A DNA stretch of 64,000 nt, taken from positions 682,001 to 746,000 of the forward strand of contig NZ_BNEO01000002.1 in NCBI RefSeq assembly GCF_014905415.1. Reading direction: 5' to 3'. Both the position numbers and the translations under genes were made by a program. Positions 36,468 through 45,952 of the stretch are shown piece after piece. The notes beneath the pieces are model-generated. The model had not been told where the DNA came from, ran no database searches, and was given only the letters and a program-made list of their open reading frames with translations. Source of the stretch: Virgibacillus salexigens. Lineage in GTDB: Bacteria > Bacillota > Bacilli > Bacillales > Amphibacillaceae. Each line of letters opens with the position of its first letter. Position 1 is the first letter of the stretch.

Positions 36468-37640
36468 TTATTTGATAAACCCATATCTTCCTCCCCCACC
36501 TGTCTCAATACGTTGTTTTCCATTTCGCATCTCAACAATGCTGCTGGCAACTTGTTCTGGGATAACTTTTTTCAGCTCTTCTAATGGTGCATGGTGAATG
36601 ACATTCATTTCCGTCCCAAAATTTCTCAATAGTTTCTCATACGTTTTCTTTCCTAGTTTTGGAAGATATTCTAACGGAACTTGATATACATAAGGAGGTC
36701 TATTTTTCCTTGAATCGTATGAATTTTTTATATCTTTTAGTTCATCAATACGATTTACAACTCCTTTAATAATCTTGGTATCACCACAAAACGGACATGT
36801 AGTGCTTTTACTTGTTACTTTATTAAAACAAGTACTGCATACTGTTGTATGGTACTTGCCAAGCCGGGGATTCATACCATAATTCCTTGTAACTTGTCTC
36901 CCTTTTAAACGATGCAGCGCTAGGTAAAATTCTCGAAAAGATGGGAATTCCATGGATATTTCTTGATATTCTCTTGCGATTTTACTTAAAGAATGACTAT
37001 CTGAATTAGATAAGTAAGTAAAGTCGTGCAGCTCCTGAATTTGATCAGCCATTTGGGAATCCGAACTAAGCCCCAACTCAATCCCATCGATAAAACGTGG
37101 GTCGAATACTTCCTTTAATGTATTGTAAACACCTTTTCCGTATAAACTTTTAAATGGTGTAAATACATGGGCTGGAATAAACACCCCACCAAGTTCCTTT
37201 ACTTTTCTTTGTAATTCTATACCAGAACCATAATACCGTTGGGAACTTAAAGTTATATTTTTCATTCGTTTACATAACCACTCGGAAAAAGCCTGCATCT
37301 GGGCTAACGTTGGAAGATAACATAAAACATGAATTGGACCATGACAGTGCTCATCATATATTTCAATTTCAGAACCTAGAATTAATGTAACGGATTCAAA
37401 ACGAATACCTCCGTCTTCTAATTCCATAGCTTTGTTTGTTTCTATAAGCTGAGTAATTTCCTGCTGCACTGCTGGTGATTGACAATCAATCACACCTATT
37501 AAGTGAATACCTTTATTACGACTGGATTCTTCTAGTATAGCTTGAATGGTTAAATTTTTTGACGCCGTTATTTTAACTGGTTGATTATATATATCCCTAC
37601 CAATATGAATGTGCATATCAGCAAAATACGTAGATAACAC
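36468..37640 (-). CDS. yqxK: PHP-domain endonuclease Q-like protein (YqxK)
   Basis: A candidate deaminated-DNA endonuclease. 390 residues: N-terminal PHP metal site DMHIHIGRD, then GSEIEIYDEHCHGPIH, PAHVFTPF and SNSDSHS; a zinc finger (CSTCFNKVTSKSTTCPFCG) near residue 275; and a C-terminal helix-hairpin-helix-like region LPKLGKKTYEKLLRNFG. This order matches endonuclease Q, which cuts at uracil, hypoxanthine and abasic sites in archaea and some Bacilli. GTG start, GGGG at 9 bases, directly after nudF. Activity is inferred. Confidence 0.82.
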   Translation of the reverse strand: MLSTYFADMHIHIGRDIYNQPVKITASKNLTIQAILEESSRNKGIHLIGVIDCQSPAVQQEITQLIETNKAMELEDGGIRFESVTLILGSEIEIYDEHCHGPIHVLCYLPTLAQMQAFSEWLCKRMKNITLSSQRYYGSGIELQRKVKELGGVFIPAHVFTPFKSLYGKGVYNTLKEVFDPRFIDGIELGLSSDSQMADQIQELHDFTYLSNSDSHSLSKIAREYQEISMEFPSFREFYLALHRLKGRQVTRNYGMNPRLGKYHTTVCSTCFNKVTSKSTTCPFCGDTKIIKGVVNRIDELKDIKNSYDSRKNRPPYVYQVPLEYLPKLGKKTYEKLLRNFGTEMNVIHHAPLEELKKVIPEQVASSIVEMRNGKQRIETGGGGRYGFIK

Positions 37641-38186
37641 TTATTTCATCCCCAATGCATGTAAATAGAGAATAGCATAGTTCGTCTTCGCATCGTGAAT
37701 TCGCTCTGCTTCCACATACTTTTTTGCCTCTTCTAATGTTAACGCATGTATCTTAATGAATTCATCTTCATCCCCTGCTAATGGTTGATCTACTACCTCC
37801 AATTGATCAGAAATATAGATATACATTATTTCGTTTGCAAAACCAGGAGACGTGTAAAAGGATGTAACAAATGATAATTCATTCGTTGTGTATCCTGTCT
37901 CTTCTTCTAACTCCCGAATAGCCGTCACTTCTGGATCTTCCCCTGGCTCTAGTTTACCAGCAGGAATTTCCAGTAACGATTTTTCTAATGGTTTGCGGTA
38001 CTGTTCAACAAAAATGATTTTATTATCAGCTGTTATTGGAATTACTGCTACAGCTCCAGGATGATTTACAATCTCTCGTTTAGCAGTTTTTCCATCAGGA
38101 AGAAGCACGTCATCTACTTGTAAATGAACAACCTTCCCATTATAAATAACTTGTGTATTTGTTGTCTTCTCTTCAAAATTTCGCAT
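37641..38186 (-). CDS. nudF: ADP-ribose pyrophosphatase (Nudix hydrolase)
   Basis: Hydrolyses ADP-ribose to AMP and ribose-5-phosphate. 181 residues; the Nudix box GKLEPGEDPEVTAIRELEEE is complete, with the YRKPLEKSLLEIPAG lead-in of the ADP-ribose class. ATG with GGGTGAT. Followed directly by yqxK. Confidence 0.94.
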   Translation of the reverse strand: MRNFEEKTTNTQVIYNGKVVHLQVDDVLLPDGKTAKREIVNHPGAVAVIPITADNKIIFVEQYRKPLEKSLLEIPAGKLEPGEDPEVTAIRELEEETGYTTNELSFVTSFYTSPGFANEIMYIYISDQLEVVDQPLAGDEDEFIKIHALTLEEAKKYVEAERIHDAKTNYAILYLHALGMK

Positions 38187-38220
38187 TAATTATCACCCTT
38201 AAACATTTTACTTTCATTCT

Positions 38221-38229
38221 ATTTTAGCA
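38221..38229 (-). promoter_or_regulatory. Extended -10 promoter candidate of nudF
   Basis: TGCTAAAAT (TGn plus -10) on the minus strand, 35 bases before the nudF ATG; the -35 is weak. Confidence 0.4.
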
Positions 38230-38262
38230 TATTTTCTTCCATTTACACTTCAATCGATTGTT

Positions 38263-38292
38263 TTGCTTTATCGTTCCATATCCATTTACAAT
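38263..38292 (+). promoter_or_regulatory. SigA-type promoter of the aldo/keto reductase gene
   Basis: TTGCTT, 18 bases, TACAAT. It ends 42 bases before the TTG start. Confidence 0.5.
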
Positions 38293-38333
38293 AGAATTAG
38301 AAGTACAATATTCGCAATTGGGGGTTGTAACAA

Positions 38334-39251
38334 TTGAACAAAAATAAGCTTGGAAATTCAGGAATTGAAGTATCCCAGCTTACCCTTGGATGTATGTCAT
38401 TAGGAACAGATTTCAAGGAAGCTAAGAACATCATTGATTTTGCGTTGGATCAAGGAATTAATCATCTAGATACGGCAGATTTATATGATTTTGGAATAAA
38501 TGAAGAAATTGTTGGAAAAGCAATTAACGGGAAACGAAAAGAAATTGTTTTAACTTCTAAAGTAGGAAATCATTTTAATAAGCAGACTGGTGACTGGTTT
38601 TGGGATCCATCTAAAGAACATATCATTCAAGGTGTTAAAGAAAGTCTGCAACGATTAAATACTGATTATATAGATTTTTATATGCTACATGGTGGTACTA
38701 TAGATGATCCTATCGATGAAACAATTGAAGCATTCGAATTACTAAAGCAAGAGGGGACAATACGTGCTTACGGTATTTCTTCCATACGACCAAATGTCAT
38801 TCGTGAATATGTGGGGCGTTCCTCGATCGACGGGGTAATGATGCAATACAATCTATTTGATCGCAGGCCGGAGGAGAAAATACTAGATTTTCTCTATGAA
38901 CACTCTATCAGTGTGCTAGCTAGAGGCCCATTAGCAAAAGGAATGTTAAGTAACCATGCGAATCAACAAATAGAAAAGAAAGGGAAGGATGGCTATTTGG
39001 GTTATTCCAGAGAAGCATTACTACAAATCAGCGAGCAGCTAAATGAGTGGAATCCTACCACGAATCGAAATGAATTATCACTTAAATATGTATTAAAACA
39101 TCCTGCTGTAGCTAGTGCAGTCTTTGGAGCTAGTTCGGTAAACCAATTAAAAGAAACAATTGATGGCGATTTCCATTCCGAATTACCAGATGAAATTTAT
39201 TCTGCATTGCAACATCTGTCAAGACCGATTACTTATCAGACACATCGATAA
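38334..39251 (+). CDS. yqkF: Aldo/keto reductase (YqkF)
   Basis: NADPH-dependent carbonyl reductase of 305 residues. TIM-barrel with the catalytic Tyr in DTADLYDFGINEEIVGKAI, Lys in VLTSKVG and His in DFYMLHGG, and cofactor region AVASAVFGASSVNQL. TTG start with GGGGG at 9 bases. It lies divergent from nudF, matching yqkF in B. subtilis. The physiological substrate is unknown. Confidence 0.9.
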   Translation: MNKNKLGNSGIEVSQLTLGCMSLGTDFKEAKNIIDFALDQGINHLDTADLYDFGINEEIVGKAINGKRKEIVLTSKVGNHFNKQTGDWFWDPSKEHIIQGVKESLQRLNTDYIDFYMLHGGTIDDPIDETIEAFELLKQEGTIRAYGISSIRPNVIREYVGRSSIDGVMMQYNLFDRRPEEKILDFLYEHSISVLARGPLAKGMLSNHANQQIEKKGKDGYLGYSREALLQISEQLNEWNPTTNRNELSLKYVLKHPAVASAVFGASSVNQLKETIDGDFHSELPDEIYSALQHLSRPITYQTHR

Positions 39252-39279
39252 AAAATAAAAAGCATATCTAGTTTGTTAT

Positions 39280-39318
39280 AAAAATGGCAACTGTTGCACT
39301 TATGAGAACAGTTGCCAT
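39280..39318. terminator. Bidirectional terminator between yqkF and yqkB
   Basis: A 12-bp perfect stem ATGGCAACTGTT with its complement, 11-base loop, T-run on the minus strand. Confidence 0.85.
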
Positions 39319-39321
39319 CGC

Positions 39322-39651
39322 TTATTTTGTATATTGAATTTGCTGCATACCAATAAATGGATTTAATATACCTTCCGGACTTGAAAGGCGTAACATGTTA
39401 TTATTTACCACTTGTAACGACATTTGCTCTGCAAAGAAAGTAGTTTGTTGTTTCTCAATATATATTTGGAAATAATGATTATTCACTGCTTGATACGTTG
39501 ATTTAATTTGATCTGTTAATCGAATAATTGGCACTCCATTCACCCCGCATCCACATCCTTCCGTATCATACCATAATAATAAATACGGAGCTTCTGAGCT
39601 TAATAGGGGTTCCAGCAAATCATATGCTTCCTTTGAAATTGTTAGTTTCAT
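39322..39651 (-). CDS. yqkB: HesB/IscA-like protein YqkB
   Basis: 109 residues of the FeS-biosynthesis (HesB-like) fold, with LLLWYDTEGCGCGVNGVP; only this one Cys pair is seen, unlike the three-Cys IscA/SufA set, so it is not a classical scaffold. B. subtilis YqkB has the same form. GGAG at 9 bases. Function unknown. Confidence 0.82.
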   Translation of the reverse strand: MKLTISKEAYDLLEPLLSSEAPYLLLWYDTEGCGCGVNGVPIIRLTDQIKSTYQAVNNHYFQIYIEKQQTTFFAEQMSLQVVNNNMLRLSSPEGILNPFIGMQQIQYTK

Positions 39652-39671
39652 GCTTCAACACTCCAGTGAAT

Positions 39672-40466
39672 TTACTTTTTGGTAAATTGTTTCTGTAAAA
39701 TTCGTTCAAAAGCAACTGGAAATAATTGGTATAACCTGCTTCCTATTTCCATCCACAATGGTAAATTAATTTCACGTTTCGATTCAAATAAATGGTTTAC
39801 TATTTTTATAGCTACTTTATCTGGATTTAGCATGTACTGTGATACATTTTCTTGATATGTTCCATTCGGATCAGCTGTTTGAAAGAAGTCTGTTTGCACT
39901 GGACCAAGATTAACCACAGTAACAAACACATTGGTTTTTTTTAATTCAAGCCGCAGTCCATTTGAAAAACCAATGACTGCATGCTTTGTCGAACTATATA
40001 TAGCTGCTTTAGGCGTAGCTATTTTTCCAGCTTGTGATGCGATATTAACGATATGTCCTTCATTAAAAGAGTCAAAATGAGCTAGAAACCGCTTTGACAT
40101 TTGAATTAATGCATGAACGTTTAATTCAAACATATTATCCATTTCTTGCTGACACATTTCTAAAAAATGCGCAAACTTACCGATACCTGCATTATTTATT
40201 AATCCATGTATTTGTTCATGTTCAATGAGGATAAATTCGATAACTGCTTCCCTATCCTTTTTTACAAGCAAGTCAGCTTCGTATACATAACTTTCTATTT
40301 GATAGTGTTCCCAGATACGCTTCTTGATAGCAGTCAACTTACTGATAGATCGTGCTATCATTAGCGGCGTGCCCCCAGCTTCAGCAATACGCCAAACCAA
40401 TTTTTCTCCGATACCGCTAGATGCACCTGTAATAATGATTTTCTTACCAGTTAACTGTTTTTGCAT
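39672..40466 (-). CDS. yqjQ: Short-chain dehydrogenase/reductase (YqjQ-like)
   Basis: Classical SDR of 264 residues: cofactor motif TGASSGIGE, NNAG (LINNAGIGKF), catalytic YSSTK (AIYSSTKHAVIGF). Starts inside yqjP's end; ATG 40466 gives MQKQLTGKKIIITGAS, the natural SDR start; the upstream ATG at 40481 sits on an AAAGG. Overlap with yqjP suggests joint function in lipid or carbonyl metabolism (inference). Substrate unknown. Confidence 0.88.
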   Translation of the reverse strand: MQKQLTGKKIIITGASSGIGEKLVWRIAEAGGTPLMIARSISKLTAIKKRIWEHYQIESYVYEADLLVKKDREAVIEFILIEHEQIHGLINNAGIGKFAHFLEMCQQEMDNMFELNVHALIQMSKRFLAHFDSFNEGHIVNIASQAGKIATPKAAIYSSTKHAVIGFSNGLRLELKKTNVFVTVVNLGPVQTDFFQTADPNGTYQENVSQYMLNPDKVAIKIVNHLFESKREINLPLWMEIGSRLYQLFPVAFERILQKQFTKK

Positions 40467-41421
40467 AAACCAAATGCCCATCCTTTACTGTCTTATAAAT
40501 ACGAGCTTGATCCTCTAAATAGTCTAATTGTCCAAATGTGACGGACATTGTTAAATCAATCTGACTTTGAAATTGTTTTGGAAATAGTTCCATACACACT
40601 TGGTATGGTGTTTTTTCACCATTATCTAACAGATGGTATACTTTTTCTGCCCTTTCCTCGTGTTTCTTTAATCGTTCCTGTATTAAGGAGATAGGATGCC
40701 GAACGACTTTGCCATGTCCTGGGAGCACATTTTCGATTCCAAGTTCCATACACTTTTCTAAGTTTCTTCTATACTGAAGCATCGGCTTAGGGCGTTGATC
40801 GATAGATTGGCCAACTTCTTGAGGCTCCATTAGTGGGTTGGACGAGATATGCTTCAATAAATGATCCCCTCCTAATAATATCTGATCTTGTTGTCGTAAA
40901 AAAGACAGGTGACTTTGGGCATGTCCTTTAGTTTCAATGACTGTCCATTCTTGGTGTCCAGGTAGTATATCACCATCATCTATCGTATTCGTTAATTCTC
41001 CTTCTCCAATAAAAGCCAATGTACTTTCCTGTAGTTCCAACCCAGCTAATAAATCTTCTGGTACGCCTGATAATGTAAAATACTGCTTAAAGAATTGACG
41101 ATAATGTTTAAAATAAGCAGTATCACGTGTAATCCACCTATTTACCTGGTGATGAGCGATAATATGTTGAACTCGTGGAAATTGTTCAATTAAGCCAATA
41201 TGATCTGGATGATGGTGTGTCAAAATAATTTGCTCGATATCATTTGGACCATAGCCTATTTCTTTTAATTGTATTTGAAAGGCTTCCCATGCTTCCTTCG
41301 TTTTTACACCTGCGTCAATCAAAGATAGAAGTTCCCCTTCTAAAATATATACATGAACATCTCCAACTGCAAAAGGGGTTGGTAATGTTATCTGACTTAT
41401 TGTTTTATCGATTACTTTCAT
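40444..41421 (-). CDS. yqjP: Metallo-beta-lactamase-fold hydrolase (YqjP-like)
   Basis: 325 residues with the metal motif THHHPDHIG (HxHxDH), distal histidine GHAQSHLSF and LLGGDHLL and a C-terminal winged-helix-like domain. The position and partner SDR fit YqjP-YqjQ of B. subtilis. SD GGAGG. A palindromic operator lies directly upstream. It could act on acyl thioesters or glutathione-like adducts; not established. Confidence 0.86.
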   Translation of the reverse strand: MKVIDKTISQITLPTPFAVGDVHVYILEGELLSLIDAGVKTKEAWEAFQIQLKEIGYGPNDIEQIILTHHHPDHIGLIEQFPRVQHIIAHHQVNRWITRDTAYFKHYRQFFKQYFTLSGVPEDLLAGLELQESTLAFIGEGELTNTIDDGDILPGHQEWTVIETKGHAQSHLSFLRQQDQILLGGDHLLKHISSNPLMEPQEVGQSIDQRPKPMLQYRRNLEKCMELGIENVLPGHGKVVRHPISLIQERLKKHEERAEKVYHLLDNGEKTPYQVCMELFPKQFQSQIDLTMSVTFGQLDYLEDQARIYKTVKDGHLVYAKTVNW

Positions 41422-41436
41422 CTAAAATTCCTCCAC

Positions 41437-41450
41437 TGAATGATCATTCA
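41437..41450. promoter_or_regulatory. Perfect palindrome TGAATGATCATTCA before yqjP (candidate TetR-type operator)
   Basis: A 14-base perfect palindrome placed about +3 to +16 from the predicted yqjP start site, just before the SD. Half-sites TGAATGA/TCATTCA equal those of the FadR (TetR family) operator, but without its 3-base centre. A repressor site is inferred. Confidence 0.5.
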
Positions 41451-41459
41451 TTTTCTGTT

Positions 41460-41488
41460 ATTTTACCCCTTTTATATTTAATTGTCGA
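41460..41488 (-). promoter_or_regulatory. SigA-type promoter of yqjP-yqjQ
   Basis: TCGACA, exactly 17 bases, TAAAAT on the minus strand: 5/6 at each hexamer. The palindrome at 41437-41450 follows it. Confidence 0.65.
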
Positions 41489-41507
41489 TTCATTTACAAT
41501 GAAAGCA

Positions 41508-43130
41508 TTACGTATGAAACAGATGATGGATAGCCTGTGTTAGGATTTTCGGCAAATATTCAAAGCTATATGTCAATTCTAAACGTTCCGTCCATTGATG
41601 AGGATCCCTACCTAAAGGTCCGATATTTAAAATTGGCATGGTCAGTTGCTGCATCACATCTTCTGGCAAATTAAAACCATTATTTTGTAATGGCATATTT
41701 AATGTTAAATGCTTCATTTGACTGGTTGTTGAAGGTGGTCCAATAAAACTAAGGTCAGATAAGCCTGTGAAAAACTCGGAAACAGTTAAGGCAACTTGAA
41801 AGTTTTTCTCTGTGTAGTCCTTGATATGTTGCATTACCCCACGTATATACGGGTCATTATCTGAAGTAACCGCTGGATAAAATGGAGGACTATAAAATAA
41901 AATAATCATGGGTGCTAAATCTTTACACATGGACGCTAAATCCTGAACAAGTAGAGTAGAGAAATCACGATCCCCTTGATTGCGCTGACTTACTAACAAA
42001 TTCTGTCTGCGAACGACTTCATCTTTTCCATTACGTTTAACCGCTTCCTGATATAATTCTTCATACATCATGACATTTACGGTTACTGGTGGCATCTTTA
42101 AATCAGTTGCAATTTCGGAGAAGTAATCTGCTTTTTCAAGTACATAACTCTCAATTTGACTTGCAGCAACCATTGCACCATGAAGCAGCTTCGAATTAAT
42201 CTCATGAAGGGATTGTTTAAGATATAAAATGTTGTACATCGCGATCGCAGCTTGTGGAGTTTGTACGGAATAATTCTCTTTTAAGTCTCGTTGCATTAAG
42301 CTTATTGGAGGAGGTGTTATTTCCTCGCCTATTTTTTCAATAAATGCTTCATTTAATTCTAGTTGTTGAGATAAGAAACTAATCATTAGATTTGGATTAA
42401 TTCCAGAAAATGGTTCACTTACATGTGATTCTTTTCCATAACAATAAAACCCGGGTAATATTTTACCGATAGAGCCAGTATATACATAGTAAGCGGAATC
42501 TCCAGGGTACTTACTAAACATTGGCTCTCCATTTAAGCAAGCAAGATACGTTAATTGCTCTTTTTCTTTTATTTCCTGCAAAACAGGCAGTGCCGTTAAC
42601 ATCCCTTTCGAGTTGACTTCTTCATCAGGTACCGTAAGCAATAATAGATTCCCTTCAAACTCACCATGCATTGCTTTTTCAAGCATGGATAAATGTAGAC
42701 TAAGTCCTGCTTTCATATCCATCGTCCCTCGACCGAATAACCAATCTCCATTATTTAAATCTTGCTGTATGGTTTCCGAAAGCTTGTCTTTGATTTTCAA
42801 CATCTCTTTTGTAAGTTCCTTCGGATGAAAGGCAAGGTTTTGTAAGGAACCATAATCATTGACTTCTACCACATCAAAATGACTTAATAATATAATTGTT
42901 TTATCTGTATTAATCTTGCTTCTAACAAATGCCGTAAGTAATCTTCTGCCATCGTTAAGCGGATGTAAATTCAAATCTGAAGGATTAGCTTGAAAATATG
43001 GCTTTTGCTCGAAAAGATGATACATATATTCCGCTAAAGCAATCTCTGCGTTTGACCCTGTAATGCTTTGATAGTTCACAAGCGAACATAATAAATCGGT
43101 TAGCTCTTCTTTCGTCTGCCAATTTTTCAC
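41508..43130 (-). CDS. yqjN: M20-family peptidase, RocB-like (YqjN)
   Basis: 540 residues, the RocB/YqjN branch of M20 zinc hydrolases. Metal motif LLSHFDVV, then FGRGTMDMKAGLSLHLSM, TVPDEEVNSKGM and YFSEIATDLKMPP; long insertions are typical for this branch. GTG start with GGAGGG at 6 bases. RocB is tied to arginine use, but YqjN substrates are not known. Transcribed divergently from yqiK. Confidence 0.85.
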   Translation of the reverse strand: MKNWQTKEELTDLLCSLVNYQSITGSNAEIALAEYMYHLFEQKPYFQANPSDLNLHPLNDGRRLLTAFVRSKINTDKTIILLSHFDVVEVNDYGSLQNLAFHPKELTKEMLKIKDKLSETIQQDLNNGDWLFGRGTMDMKAGLSLHLSMLEKAMHGEFEGNLLLLTVPDEEVNSKGMLTALPVLQEIKEKEQLTYLACLNGEPMFSKYPGDSAYYVYTGSIGKILPGFYCYGKESHVSEPFSGINPNLMISFLSQQLELNEAFIEKIGEEITPPPISLMQRDLKENYSVQTPQAAIAMYNILYLKQSLHEINSKLLHGAMVAASQIESYVLEKADYFSEIATDLKMPPVTVNVMMYEELYQEAVKRNGKDEVVRRQNLLVSQRNQGDRDFSTLLVQDLASMCKDLAPMIILFYSPPFYPAVTSDNDPYIRGVMQHIKDYTEKNFQVALTVSEFFTGLSDLSFIGPPSTTSQMKHLTLNMPLQNNGFNLPEDVMQQLTMPILNIGPLGRDPHQWTERLELTYSFEYLPKILTQAIHHLFHT

Positions 43131-43230
43131 TACAATCCCTCCACCTATTCTTTAATATTGGTAACACCATAAAGAAAGATAAATTGACTTTTTATCAATC
43201 ATCCAACACAATTTATAAGAGGTGAACCGT

Positions 43231-43965
43231 ATGAATACCAAAATATTCGCACATCGTGGAGCAAGTAAATATGCACCTGAAAATACAATGCCTGCTTTTA
43301 AGTTAGCCTGTAACATGAACGCAGACGGCATTGAAACAGATGTTCAACTTACAAAAGATAATATTCCTGTCTTATTCCATGATGAACAGCTTAAACGAAC
43401 GACGGGTACAGTAGGTTACGTAAAAGACTTTACCTATGAACAATTAAAACAGTTGGACGCAGGAAGATGGTACTCGAACGAATTTGAACATATAACGATT
43501 CCATCATTAGATGACTTTCTAAATTGGATTAAAGCGAAGCCGTTATATTTAAATATTGAGTTAAAAAATTATAAAATAGACTATAAGCATATTGAATCCA
43601 TTGTCTATGATGCCATTGCATACCATCAGTTACTAAATCGTACCACAATTTCAACGTTTAATCCAAACAGCATTCGGAGACTTAGAAACAAAAAAGACAC
43701 GATCGGTGTTGCTTTTTTAACTTCTAAAAAATACAAGCGCCTTGTCTCTTTTGCTGAAGAGATGGGAGCAAATGCGATCCATATTAAATATCGACTTTTA
43801 AACAAACGACTCGTTGAAGAGAGCCACCGAAGGAATATGAAACTGCGCGTATATACGGTGAACAAGCCAGCAAGAATAATAAGATCTTTAGAGACGAGTG
43901 TTAATGGTATTATTACAGATGTTCCTGATCAAGCAATCCATTGTAAGAAAATAATTAAAGAATAA
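43231..43965 (+). CDS. yqiK: Glycerophosphodiester phosphodiesterase (YqiK-like)
   Basis: Hydrolyses glycerophosphodiesters to glycerol-3-phosphate; 244 residues, cytosolic (no signal peptide). [17 protein letters not shown] catalytic motif, then [27 protein letters not shown] and IELKNYK. ATG 43231 with GAGGTGA; the GTG at 43222 overlaps it. A TTGACT-17-CACAAT pair (43184-43212) lies close but would put the start right on the SD. First gene of a plus-strand block. Confidence 0.9.
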   Translation: MNTKIFAHRGASKYAPENTMPAFKLACNMNADGIETDVQLTKDNIPVLFHDEQLKRTTGTVGYVKDFTYEQLKQLDAGRWYSNEFEHITIPSLDDFLNWIKAKPLYLNIELKNYKIDYKHIESIVYDAIAYHQLLNRTTISTFNPNSIRRLRNKKDTIGVAFLTSKKYKRLVSFAEEMGANAIHIKYRLLNKRLVEESHRRNMKLRVYTVNKPARIIRSLETSVNGIITDVPDQAIHCKKIIKE

Positions 43966-43988
43966 TAACTAGGAGGTTACTACACCAT

Positions 43989-45005
43989 ATGTCGCTTTTA
44001 TTAGAACCTATAGACGTTAAACATGTTACACTTAAGAATCGTATTGTCATGTCACCAATGTGTATGTACTCTTGTACTGCTGAAGATGGAAAAATCACAC
44101 CTTTTCACATTACACATTATACGTCTCGTGCTATCGGCCAAGTAGGCTTAATCATGTTAGAAGCTTCAGCAGTCCAAAAAGAAGGACGAATTTCCCCTTA
44201 CGATTTAGGGATTTGGGATGACCACCATATCAAAGGGTTAAAAGACCTTAACGCTACTTTACATAGTTATGGTACAAAAACAGCTATTCAGCTGGCACAT
44301 GCTGGTAGAAAAGCAGAACTGCCAACATCCATTTTTGCACCATCAAACATTGCCTTTAATGAAAATTACCAACAGCCAATTGAAATGAGCCTTAAAGCAA
44401 TTTATCAAACAATTGATGCGTTTAAACAGGCAGCAAGACGAGCTTCTGAGGCAGATTTTGATATTATTGAAATTCATGGTGCACATGGATATTTAATTAA
44501 TCAATTTTTATCTCCGTTAACCAATCAACGAAATGATGAATATGGCGGGAGCGTTAAAAATCGATATCGATTTTTAAAAGAAATCATTTCTTCCATAAAA
44601 ACCGTGTGGCAAGGACCGATTTTTGTAAGAATTTCTACAGATGAGTACCATTCAAAAGGAAATACCTTGGATGAGATCCTTTATTTTACAGAACAATTAA
44701 AGCAAGATGGTGTTGAATTAATAGATTGTAGTTCAGGTGGTGTTGTTCCAGCAAAAATAAAAACTTTTCCAGGATATCAATTAACACGCTGTGAACGGAT
44801 TAAACAGCAAATAGGAATATACACCGGTGCAGTCGGTTTAATTACAACTGGAATTCAAGCAGAAGAAATACTACAAAATGACCGTGCAGATCTTGTTTTT
44901 ATTGGAAGAGCTTTATTAAGAAATCCCTATTGGGCAAAAGAAGCAGCTGATCAATTAGGTGATAATATTGATCCACCCAAGCAATATGTAAGAGCATGGA
45001 AATGA
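43989..45005 (+). CDS. namA: NADPH dehydrogenase NamA (old yellow enzyme)
   Basis: FMN-dependent ene-reductase acting on enones and xenobiotics; 338 residues as in Yqj[14 protein letters not shown] with the redox-tuning Cys, HIDEs such as [26 protein letters not shown] and [19 protein letters not shown] at 12 bases, longer than usual. Positioned before rnz as in B. subtilis. Confidence 0.94.
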   Translation: MSLLLEPIDVKHVTLKNRIVMSPMCMYSCTAEDGKITPFHITHYTSRAIGQVGLIMLEASAVQKEGRISPYDLGIWDDHHIKGLKDLNATLHSYGTKTAIQLAHAGRKAELPTSIFAPSNIAFNENYQQPIEMSLKAIYQTIDAFKQAARRASEADFDIIEIHGAHGYLINQFLSPLTNQRNDEYGGSVKNRYRFLKEIISSIKTVWQGPIFVRISTDEYHSKGNTLDEILYFTEQLKQDGVELIDCSSGGVVPAKIKTFPGYQLTRCERIKQQIGIYTGAVGLITTGIQAEEILQNDRADLVFIGRALLRNPYWAKEAADQLGDNIDPPKQYVRAWK

Positions 45006-45020
45006 TTTGGAGGTTTGGCA

Positions 45021-45938
45021 ATGGAGTTAGTTTTTCTTGGGACAGGGGCTGGTGTTCCCTCCAAAGAACGGAATGTATCAGCGATTGCACTGAAATTATT
45101 ACAAGAACAGAATTGTATTTGGTTATTTGATTGTGGTGAAGCGACCCAACACCAAATTCTTTATACATCAATCAAGCCTAGAAAAATTACGAAGATTTTT
45201 ATCAGTCATCTGCATGGAGATCATATTTATGGTCTCCCTGGACTCTTAAGTAGTCGATCCTTCCAAGGCGGAGATACTCCTCTAACAATTTACGGCCCAC
45301 AAGGATTGAAGTCTTTTATAGAAACAAGTCTAAATATAAGTGGTACACATCTTACTTATCCTTTAACGGTTATGGAAATAAGTCATGGTTCTATTATCAA
45401 AGACGAAGAAATTACGGTTTATATAGAGGAATTAGATCATGTCATTCCTAGCTTCGGTTTTCGAATCGTGGAAAATGATAAACCTGGAGAATTACTCGTT
45501 CATAAATTAAAAGAAATGGGAATAGAACCCGGTCCAATTTATCAAGAAATTAAGGAAAAAGCGTTTGTTGAAACTTCAAACGGGAAACGGATTTACAGAA
45601 AAGACGTTATAGGAGAAAATAAAAAAGGAAGGATTATAACTATCTTAGGTGATACGAGGCTATCATCACGCTTTACTTCCTTTGCAAAAAATGCAGATGT
45701 CCTTGTTCATGAATCTACCTTTAGAGAGGATAAAGAAGCACTTGCAGAACAATATTTCCATTCTACTACTTCACAAGCTGCAAGGCTTGCAAAAGAAAGT
45801 AATTGCAAACATTTGATTCTCACTCATATTTCATCACGCTATCAAAAGGAAGAAAATGAGCAACTTTTACAGGAAGCCCAAGCCATCTTCCCGCAAACTG
45901 ATTTAGCACATGATTTTTCTACTTTTACAATTAAATAA
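45021..45938 (+). CDS. rnz: Ribonuclease Z (tRNA 3'-endonuclease)
   Basis: Cuts tRNA precursors lacking CCA; 305 residues from ATG 45021 (GGAGG at 7 bases). MBL signature [34 protein letters not shown] and [13 protein letters not shown] for the exosite and metal set. Complete. Confidence 0.95.
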   Translation: MELVFLGTGAGVPSKERNVSAIALKLLQEQNCIWLFDCGEATQHQILYTSIKPRKITKIFISHLHGDHIYGLPGLLSSRSFQGGDTPLTIYGPQGLKSFIETSLNISGTHLTYPLTVMEISHGSIIKDEEITVYIEELDHVIPSFGFRIVENDKPGELLVHKLKEMGIEPGPIYQEIKEKAFVETSNGKRIYRKDVIGENKKGRIITILGDTRLSSRFTSFAKNADVLVHESTFREDKEALAEQYFHSTTSQAARLAKESNCKHLILTHISSRYQKEENEQLLQEAQAIFPQTDLAHDFSTFTIK

Positions 45939-45952
45939 AGGAGGGCTTTCCA

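Noticed and set aside
43184-43212. TTGACT-17-CACAAT as promoter of yqiK
   Set aside because: The transcript would begin on the SD, so I did not list it as a feature.
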